Below, one piece after another: positions 58,118 to 64,000 of a DNA stretch of 64,000 nt. Numbering within the stretch: the first letter of the stretch is position 1; each line of letters begins with the position of its first letter. The stretch comes from Streptomyces sp. HSG2 (GTDB lineage Bacteria > Actinomycetota > Actinomycetes > Streptomycetales > Streptomycetaceae). The notes under the pieces are model-generated. The model saw only the letters and a list, made by a program, of their open reading frames with translations, was not told the DNA's origin and made no database searches. The stretch covers positions 3,224,001 through 3,288,000 of the forward strand of contig NZ_CP066801.1 of the NCBI RefSeq assembly GCF_016598575.1. The letters run 5' to 3'. The translations under genes and the position numbers were made by a program.

Positions 58118-59866
58118 ATGCCCGCTCGCCGCCTCCCCCGCCCGTCGCCGGTCTCCCGCGCGCGCGCCCGATGGCGTGACCGCCCACCCGGAATCTCCGC
58201 CGGTCTCGCGGGGGGCGCCGCCGCCGCGGCGCTGGGAATCGCCGCGTTCGGCGCCGTCGTCACCCTCCTCTGGATCAGCGCACCGGCCGCCGGCGGGAAT
58301 CCGGACGGCGCGCTGCGGGTCGCCGCGGCGCTCTGGCTGTCGGCCCACGGCGCGGACCTGGTCCGTGTGGACACGCTCTCCGGCGCCCCCGCGCCGCTCG
58401 GTGTCACCCCGCTGCTCTTCGTCCTGTTGCCGTTCTGGCTGGTGCGCCGGGCCTGCCGGGAGGCGACCGACGGGACGGGGGGCTTGGCCGTCGGCTCCGC
58501 GGTAGCGCGAGGCTCCGCCCCGCCGCCCGTCTCGGCACGTCTCGCCTGGTGTGGTGTGGTCCTGGGCTACCTGGCCGTCGCCGCGCCCGTCGTCTGGTAC
58601 GCGGCCGGCGGACCCCTGCGACCCGCCTGGGTCTCCACGGTGGTCGGTCCGGTCCTGGTCGTCACCGTCGCCGCGGCTGCCGGCGTCTGGACCGCCTTCG
58701 GCCGTCCCGGCGGGCCGGTGGGGCGGGCACTGGCCGGTCTGCCGCGCGGCGCGCGACTGCTGCTCGTCGAACCCGACGCCCGGCCGGGTCCGGTCACCCG
58801 CGCCGCGGGCGCCGCGACCGGAGTGCTCTGCGGTGGCGGCGCGTTGCTCCTGACGGGCTCGCTCCTGGTCCACCACCGATCCGTCGGAGCGGCCTTCGCG
58901 CGGGCGGCCGAGGGGTGGTCGGAGCAGGGAGCGGTACTTCTCCTGTGCGCCGCGCTGGTCCCCAACGCGGCGGTGTGGGCGGTCGCCTACTCCCTGGGGC
59001 CCGGATTCCTGCTCGGCGTGGGCCACACGGCGGGGCCGCTGTCGGCCGAGCCCCCGCCCCCGCTGCCGCCCCTGCCGTTGTTCTCGGCCGTGCCGCGACC
59101 GGCCGGCGCCGGCTCGCTCCTGTGGACGACCGGCGCGCTGCCCCTCGCCGCGGGGCTCACGCTCGGGTGGTTCCTGGGCAGGTCGGCGGCGCGGGGGCGG
59201 GAGGGCGCGGACGAGGCTCGGCCGTGGACGAAGCGGCGGACCGCCGTCGCGGTCCTGGTGGCGGCCGGCGGCTGCGCGGCGCTGGTCGCGCTGCTCGCCG
59301 CTCTGTCGGGTGGGCCCCTGGGGGTCCACGCCCTCGCCGCCTTCGGACCGGTGTGGTGGCCGGTCGGGGCGGTCGCGTGGCTGTGGACGCTGGGGACGGG
59401 GCTCCCGGTGGCCTTGCTGGTCAGGGCATGGCACCGCCGCGCCGACGCCCGGTGGGAGCGCCGGCCGGACCACGCGGGCGCGGCGGGCGTGTCCCCGGCG
59501 GCCACCTCCGACGCCGCGTCCAGGCGCCCCGGGCCGCGGACCTCCTCGGTGTGGCGGCGGCGCCTGCCGTGGCGGTCGATCGCCCTCCCGTGGCCGCGCG
59601 CGACCTCCGTCGGCCCGCCGAGCGCCGGAAGCTCCCGCCCGCTCGACGAACGGCCCGCCGGCGAGGACGCGTACGACCTCTTGCCGGAGGACCCGGTGCG
59701 CCCGAGCGATCCGCCGGTCCCGACTCCGGTGGTGCCCGTGCCCGGTCGGCCGGGCGACACGGGACGCGCGCCGGGCACGGAGGCCTCTCCCGGCGCGGGG
59801 GAGACCGGAAAGGAGACCGGGGGCACGTCGGGGCCGATCAGCGGTGGGGGTCCCGAGGTCCGGTGA
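58118..59866 (+). CDS. DUF6350 multi-helix membrane protein (PerM-like)
   Basis: A 582-residue protein with about ten hydrophobic helices in the first 470 residues, for example GISAGLAGGAAAAALGIAAF, GVTPLLFVLLPFWLV and WCGVVLGYLAVAAPVVWYAA. A Pro/Arg-rich cytoplasmic tail follows. It resembles the DUF6350 family, whose mycobacterial member PerM supports cell division. Between sucD and purN this gene is standard in Streptomyces. ATG 58118 chosen; GTG 58109 is in frame. Its last 29 bases overlap the convergent aminotransferase gene. Confidence 0.82.
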   Translation: MPARRLPRPSPVSRARARWRDRPPGISAGLAGGAAAAALGIAAFGAVVTLLWISAPAAGGNPDGALRVAAALWLSAHGADLVRVDTLSGAPAPLGVTPLLFVLLPFWLVRRACREATDGTGGLAVGSAVARGSAPPPVSARLAWCGVVLGYLAVAAPVVWYAAGGPLRPAWVSTVVGPVLVVTVAAAAGVWTAFGRPGGPVGRALAGLPRGARLLLVEPDARPGPVTRAAGAATGVLCGGGALLLTGSLLVHHRSVGAAFARAAEGWSEQGAVLLLCAALVPNAAVWAVAYSLGPGFLLGVGHTAGPLSAEPPPPLPPLPLFSAVPRPAGAGSLLWTTGALPLAAGLTLGWFLGRSAARGREGADEARPWTKRRTAVAVLVAAGGCAALVALLAALSGGPLGVHALAAFGPVWWPVGAVAWLWTLGTGLPVALLVRAWHRRADARWERRPDHAGAAGVSPAATSDAASRRPGPRTSSVWRRRLPWRSIALPWPRATSVGPPSAGSSRPLDERPAGEDAYDLLPEDPVRPSDPPVPTPVVPVPGRPGDTGRAPGTEASPGAGETGKETGGTSGPISGGGPEVR

Positions 59867-61100
59867 GCTCGCGCAGGGCGTGGTCGAGGTGGGCCAGGGC
59901 CGGGGCGATCCAGGGAAGCTCCGCCGGATCCCGGGCGGCGAGCGCCGCCCACCGTTGTTCCGTCGTGGCCCCGTAGAGCAGGCTGGTGGCGATCCGGAGC
60001 GTCAGCGCCGTGTCGGGCTCGCCGAAGGCGCTGCCGGGCAGAGTGGCCACGCCGTGCCGTTCGAGCAGCGTGGCGGCCAGGTCGGCGCCGGTGTGCACGC
60101 CCCGCTCACGCAGCGCGTCGCGCGCCGGGGAGAAATCGGGGTAGAGGTAGAAACCGGCCTGGGGGGCTCGGCAGCGGGCCCCGGCCGACAGGAGCCGTGC
60201 GTGCACGTCGACGGCGAGCCGGGCGTGCAGGTCGCGGGAGGCCTCGACGTGCGCGACGATCTCCGGCGGGTCGTCCAGGGCGTGTGCCGCCACCACCTGC
60301 ATCGGCGCGGCCGGGCTGGACCACACCTCGCTGGCGATCGCCGTCGACTCCCGGTGCAACCGGCGCCCCCACTCCCCGTCCGGGGTGCGGGCGAAGCCGA
60401 TGCGCCAGCCGCCAAGGGCCAGCGACTTGCTGAGTCCGGTGGTCACGACGGTGCGTTCGGGCAGCCACGTCAGGGGGCTCGGGGCGGAGCCGTGATGGGC
60501 CAGTTCGGCGTAGATCTCGTCGCTGACGACCGCCAGACCGTGTCGGTCGGCGATGCGCAGGACGGCGCGAATCTGTTCGGCGGGGGCGACGGTGCCCGTC
60601 GGGTTGTCCGGGACCGTCAGGACGAGGACACCCGGCCGGCCGCCTTCCGCTCTGGCCCGTCGCAGAGCCGGTTCCAGCAGGTCGGGGTCGGGTATTCCGC
60701 CCGACGTCTCCGGGGCGGGGACCGTCAGGACACGGCGGCCCACCAGGGCGGCCTGCGCGGCGTAGGAGACCCATGCCGGGCGGGGCAGCACGACGTCCCC
60801 GTCGATCGCCGCCAGAAGCGCGAAGAGCAGGGGCTTGCTCCCGGGGCCGAGGAGGATCGCGCCGGGCTCCGTGGACCGGCCGCGGCGGGTGAACCACCCG
60901 GCCGCCGCCTCTCGGGCCCGGGTCGAGCCCGCCACGGGCCCGTAGCCGTTGTGGGTGTGGGCCTGTGCCAGGACCTCGGCGAGGCCGGGCGGCACCGGCA
61001 GCCCGGCCTCGCCGAACCCCAGGTGGAGTACGTCGCCTCCGGCCTCCCGGCGGGAGCGGACCGCCTCGTCGATGGCGAGCGTGGCGGAAAACCTTGTCAT
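59838..61100 (-). CDS. PLP-dependent aminotransferase (class I/II)
   Basis: A 420-residue fold-type I enzyme. The N-terminal LGFGEAGLPVPPGLAEVL and NGYGPVAGSTRAREAAA are typical of AspC/DapL-like aminotransferases. LTVPDNPTGTV is the conserved Asn-Pro motif, VVSDEIYAEL the PLP Asp-Tyr, and TGLSKSLALGGWRIGFA holds the PLP Lys and phosphate Arg. The substrate is not identifiable. ATG 61100. It is divergent from a LysR regulator with 222 bases between, suggesting control by it. Confidence 0.9.
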   Translation of the reverse strand: MTRFSATLAIDEAVRSRREAGGDVLHLGFGEAGLPVPPGLAEVLAQAHTHNGYGPVAGSTRAREAAAGWFTRRGRSTEPGAILLGPGSKPLLFALLAAIDGDVVLPRPAWVSYAAQAALVGRRVLTVPAPETSGGIPDPDLLEPALRRARAEGGRPGVLVLTVPDNPTGTVAPAEQIRAVLRIADRHGLAVVSDEIYAELAHHGSAPSPLTWLPERTVVTTGLSKSLALGGWRIGFARTPDGEWGRRLHRESTAIASEVWSSPAAPMQVVAAHALDDPPEIVAHVEASRDLHARLAVDVHARLLSAGARCRAPQAGFYLYPDFSPARDALRERGVHTGADLAATLLERHGVATLPGSAFGEPDTALTLRIATSLLYGATTEQRWAALAARDPAELPWIAPALAHLDHALRELTGPRDPHR

Positions 61101-61322
61101 GGTGACTCTCCGTGACCGATGTCGAGTGGCGGGTCGACCCCGCAAGCGGTCGGCCCGGGGCGGGCCCGGACGTCCGTCGGGGGGATTCCCTTCGCGTGGT
61201 CTCCACCGAGCGATCCGCGCCGCGGCCGGGCCGACCCACGCGATCCGGGTCCGCTCCCAGCGTGCCGGAGGGCTAGCCTCGGCAACAGCGCGAGAAGGCG
61301 AGGCCGAGCTTAAGGAGATGTG

Positions 61323-62249
61323 ATGCTGGATTTGAGGCGCCTGGAGATCCTGTGCCGGTTCGCCGTCCGGGGGACCATCACCGCCACCGCCGCCGACCTG
61401 GGCTACTCGCCGTCCGCCGTCTCCCAGCAGCTGACCACCCTGGAGAAGGAGGCGGGGGTTCCGCTGCTGGAGCGCACGGCCCAACGGGCGACGCTGACCG
61501 ACGCGGGCCGCGAGCTGGTCCGGCACGCCACCGGCATCCTCGCCGCCGCCGAGACGGCGCGCGCTCGGATGCGGGCCCGCGCGGGCACGGTGGCGGGCAA
61601 GGTCGTCGTCAGTTGCATCCCGGCCCTGGCCCCCGCGCTCGCGCCGCACCTGGCCACGCTCCAGCGCGACCATCCGGCGCTGACCGTCGTCGCCCTGGAG
61701 ACGGGGTCGGCCTCCGCCGCCGCGGCCGTCCTCGACCGCCGCCACGACCTCGCCGTGATCGACGAATGGTCGGCGGCCCCGTCACCGGTGGCCGGCGGGC
61801 TCCGGGTCGACCGGCTGCGAGGGGAGCGGATCGTCCTCGCCGTGCCGACCGATCACCCGGAGGCCGGCCTCGCGGCCCCCGTGACACACGCCCGGCTGGC
61901 GGAGACGGTCCGCGACCACACCTGGCTGTGCGCCCCCGCCGGGGAACTGTCACGCGCCGCGGGCGATCGGCGGCTGGTCGCCGCGGGCGCCGCCCCGCCG
62001 CGCCGGTGGGAGTTCCAGGGGCTGCGGGTCCTCGCCGCACTGGTCGCCGCCGGCTCCGGCGTCGCCCTCCTCCCGGAGGGAGTGGCCCGTGAGGAGCCAG
62101 GCGTGAGGGGGGTGCGGCTCGCGCCGCCGATGCGGCGCGGCATCCTGGCGCTCACTCGCCCCGGCTCCCGGGAGGACCCCGCCGTCGCCGCGTGCCTGGA
62201 GGCCACGCGAAGGGCGTTGGGCGAGCGTCGCCACGCGGACGAAGCGTGA
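61323..62249 (+). CDS. LysR-family transcriptional regulator
   Basis: A 308-residue LTTR. The winged helix is [39 protein letters not shown] broken at the usual positions; the effector domain runs from about residue 95, starting [20 protein letters not shown] 61323 follows AAGGAG; GTG 61320 overlaps. It probably regulates the divergent aminotransferase gene. Confidence 0.92.
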   Translation: MLDLRRLEILCRFAVRGTITATAADLGYSPSAVSQQLTTLEKEAGVPLLERTAQRATLTDAGRELVRHATGILAAAETARARMRARAGTVAGKVVVSCIPALAPALAPHLATLQRDHPALTVVALETGSASAAAAVLDRRHDLAVIDEWSAAPSPVAGGLRVDRLRGERIVLAVPTDHPEAGLAAPVTHARLAETVRDHTWLCAPAGELSRAAGDRRLVAAGAAPPRRWEFQGLRVLAALVAAGSGVALLPEGVAREEPGVRGVRLAPPMRRGILALTRPGSREDPAVAACLEATRRALGERRHADEA

Positions 62250-62268
62250 CGCGAGGTGAGGCCCGAGC

Positions 62269-62299
62269 GTCGGACCCCGGGGCCTCCTCGGGGTCCGAC
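62269..62299. terminator. Terminator hairpin after LysR gene
   Basis: An 11-base perfect stem (GTCGGACCCCG and complement) with a 9-base loop. Confidence 0.7.
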
Positions 62300-62310
62300 C
62301 GGGAGAACAT

Positions 62311-62346
62311 CCGGGGCGGCTCCGGGCACGGACGGAGCCGCCCCGG
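62311..62346. terminator. Second terminator hairpin between convergent genes
   Basis: A 14-base perfect stem (CCGGGGCGGCTCCG and complement) with an 8-base loop, also serving the minus-strand gene ending at 62363. Confidence 0.8.
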
Positions 62347-62362
62347 CGACGCGGCTCCCGCG

Positions 62363-63136
62363 TCAGTTCTCCGAGCCCAGGACGTCCCGGAGCGGCTCGG
62401 GCAGCAACTCCGAGCAGGCCTGGCGGGCCTCGCCGGTCAGCGCGTCCTCCCGGCAGGTGTAGTAGTCGCGGTAGACCAGCTGTGCGGCGAAGGTGGCGGC
62501 GACCAGGGCGATCGCCAGCGACGAGGTGACCAGGCCGCTGATCGCGGCGCTGGTCTGCGGACGTCTGCCCCGCCCGGCCGCGCGCTCGGAGTCGGTGGCT
62601 CGGGGCTTCGACCGCAGCGAGTCGATGCCCCAGTACAGGGCGAGGGCGCCGAGCAACAGCGCGACGTAGGACCACCCGAAGAGCGCGAAGAACAGCGCCC
62701 ACATGCCGCTGAGCAGGGCGTATCGCGCGCGACGCTGCACCGGGTCGGTCGGGTCCCAGCGCGGTCCCGAGCCGCCGGACGGACCAGCGGGACCGCCGCC
62801 GGGTCGCTCGCCGAAGCCGCCCGAGGAGCGGCCGGGCTGTCGGTCGCTCCACTGACGGCCCCAAGGGGTCCGGCCGCCGCGCTCCCCGCCGTCGTCGGGG
62901 CCCGCCTCGCCCTCGCCTTCCTCCGGGTGCCGCCGAGGCTGCCAGGGACGGTCGGGGGTCCCCTCCGGCGGCGGCGAGAACGGGTTGTCGTCCCGGGCGG
63001 AGTCGTCCCGGTCGTTTTCGGGGGAGGAGTCGGCCGACGAGGACGGGCGCTCCCGCAGCAGCACCGCGGCGCTGGGCTCCCCTCGCTGCGCCGACTGCCG
63101 GGGGAGCGTGGGCAGTCGCAGGCTGAGGTCCGGCAT
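62363..63136 (-). CDS. Membrane protein with long acidic/Pro-rich N-terminus
   Basis: 257 residues. The first 130 are charged, Pro/Gly-rich and probably disordered. Three hydrophobic segments follow: [32 protein letters not shown] and [22 protein letters not shown]. The short C-terminus carries a Cys pair ([21 protein letters not shown]). Function unknown. It is divergent from purN, a common Streptomyces arrangement. ATG 63136. Confidence 0.82.
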   Translation of the reverse strand: MPDLSLRLPTLPRQSAQRGEPSAAVLLRERPSSSADSSPENDRDDSARDDNPFSPPPEGTPDRPWQPRRHPEEGEGEAGPDDGGERGGRTPWGRQWSDRQPGRSSGGFGERPGGGPAGPSGGSGPRWDPTDPVQRRARYALLSGMWALFFALFGWSYVALLLGALALYWGIDSLRSKPRATDSERAAGRGRRPQTSAAISGLVTSSLAIALVAATFAAQLVYRDYYTCREDALTGEARQACSELLPEPLRDVLGSEN

Positions 63137-63444
63137 CAAGTGAGCGTCTTCCCCTTGGCGGTGACGAGCGGTACGGCTTCTGACTGGTGAACGCCCGGCC
63201 GGCGGGTGGCGTTCCCGGTGGTCGCCGGGTCGGCCCGCCCGGATCTCCGGTCCGGTCCCCCGCACGCTACCCGCCGGCCGCGCCCCCGTCCCGAGGGGGC
63301 CGTCGGGTGTGCCGGTATCGTTGCCGACGGTCGGCCGCTTCGTAGACTTCCCCGTATCCGGGTGGGCGAAGCATTCGTATGACCGCACAGAGGTGGCGGT
63401 GTGGGTCGGCCGTGTGAACCGACGCCCCGAGAAAGGTCCCCACC
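63137..63444. other. Promoter region of purN and divergent membrane protein
   Basis: 308 bases without a gene. It contains the purN promoter described separately; nothing else is recognised. Confidence 0.6.
63321..63348 (+). promoter_or_regulatory. Likely purN promoter
   Basis: TTGCCG (63321-63326) and TAGACT (63343-63348), 16 bases apart, about 95 bases before the GTG start. Housekeeping-type hexamers. Confidence 0.6.
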
Positions 63445-64000
63445 GTGGCCGCCAAGCCCGTGGCCGAGCAGGTCAGGCGACTGGTCGTGCTGGTCTCCGG
63501 ATCCGGCACCAACCTGCAGGCGCTGCTCGACGAGACGGCGGACGGCGCCGGCGCCTTCGGGGCCGAGGTCGTCGCGGTCGGCGCCGACCGCGACGGCGTG
63601 GAGGGGCTCGCCCGGGCGCGGCGGGCCGGACTGCCCACCTTCGTGTGCCGGACCGGGGACCACGACACCCGCGCCGACTGGGACGAGGCGCTCGCCGAGG
63701 CGGTCGCCGCCCACCGGCCGGACCTGGTGGTCTCCGCCGGCTTCATGAAGGTCGTGGGCAAGCGGTTCCTGGACCGCTTCGGAGGGCGGTTCGTCAACAC
63801 CCACCCCGCTCTCCTTCCCAGCTTCCCCGGGGCGCACGGCGTACGGGACGCGCTCGCGTACGGCGTCAAGGTCACCGGGTGCACCGTCCACTTCGTCGAC
63901 GACGGCGTGGACACCGGGCCGATCATCGCGCAGGGCGCGGTGGAGGTCCGGGAGGGGGAGAGCGAGAGCGCTCTGCACGAGCGCATCAAGCAAGTCGAGC
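63445..64000 (+). CDS. purN: Phosphoribosylglycinamide formyltransferase, N-terminal part
   Basis: The first 185 residues are in the window; the gene runs off the right edge. It transfers formyl from 10-formyl-THF to GAR in purine synthesis. VVLVSGSGTNLQALLD binds phosphate, SAGFMKVVGKRFLDRF and FVNTHPALLPSFPGAHG hold the catalytic Asn-His region, and the catalytic Asp is in VDTGPIIAQGAV. GTG 63445 follows GAGAAAGGTCC. purH is expected next. Confidence 0.95.
   Translation, partial: MAAKPVAEQVRRLVVLVSGSGTNLQALLDETADGAGAFGAEVVAVGADRDGVEGLARARRAGLPTFVCRTGDHDTRADWDEALAEAVAAHRPDLVVSAGFMKVVGKRFLDRFGGRFVNTHPALLPSFPGAHGVRDALAYGVKVTGCTVHFVDDGVDTGPIIAQGAVEVREGESESALHERIKQVE

Overview
The window is chromosomal DNA from a Streptomyces species or a very close relative. 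It is extremely GC-rich, with G or C at almost every third codon position and many GTG starts. It carries actinomycete-specific developmental genes (whiD, bldM and the ShbA-type sigma factor) side by side, and its gene order looks like the S. coelicolor core region from glmS to purN as I remember it. No tRNA, rRNA, CRISPR array, prophage or complete insertion sequence was seen. Both end genes are cut: glmS on the left, purN on the right.

Left part (1-12.5 kb): a mostly plus-strand run for cell-wall and cofactor precursors (glmS, acpS, NAD(P)HX repair, alr), an alpha/beta hydrolase, and the tRNA t6A modification set tsaE, tsaB, rimI-like and tsaD. A roadblock protein, a tiny ORF behind an iron-box-like palindrome, and a degenerate L,D-transpeptidase-like protein interrupt the set. 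A convergent methyltransferase and a lipoprotein polysaccharide deacetylase follow.

12.5-22.2 kb: groES-groEL behind two CIRCE operators, an SDR/LysR pair, then the developmental block. whiD (minus) and bldM (plus) diverge from an intergenic region with a textbook BldN-type promoter. A ShbA-like sigma factor, guaB and a GuaB3-type paralogue follow.

22.2-36.9 kb: a nucleotide-sugar dehydrogenase lacking its catalytic Cys, then three Ser/Thr kinase genes. The middle one is a pseudokinase split by a -1 frameshift. The last lacks an extracellular ligand domain and abuts an atypical segment with a nested inverted repeat. Then come a succinate-semialdehyde dehydrogenase, a GMC oxidoreductase, a sortase-type LAETG surface protein and guaA.

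37-54 kb: an FMN-binding protein and a DoxX protein, an MFS exporter, a divergent PspC / PspC-histidine kinase / LuxR regulator module, an NlpC/P60 hydrolase behind a recognisable ydaO (c-di-AMP) riboswitch, pcrA, a TlrB/RlmA-type 23S rRNA methyltransferase with a possible leader-peptide attenuator, an M23 endopeptidase with a structured leader, and an esterase with an expanded LPGLP repeat.

54-64 kb: icmB, sucCD, an XRE-sigma fusion membrane regulator, a PerM-type DUF6350 membrane protein, an aminotransferase/LysR pair, a membrane protein and purN. The best candidates for new biology are the iron-box small ORF, the rRNA methyltransferase attenuator, the M23 leader RNA, the group of enzyme-like proteins missing catalytic residues, and the kinase-cluster decay.
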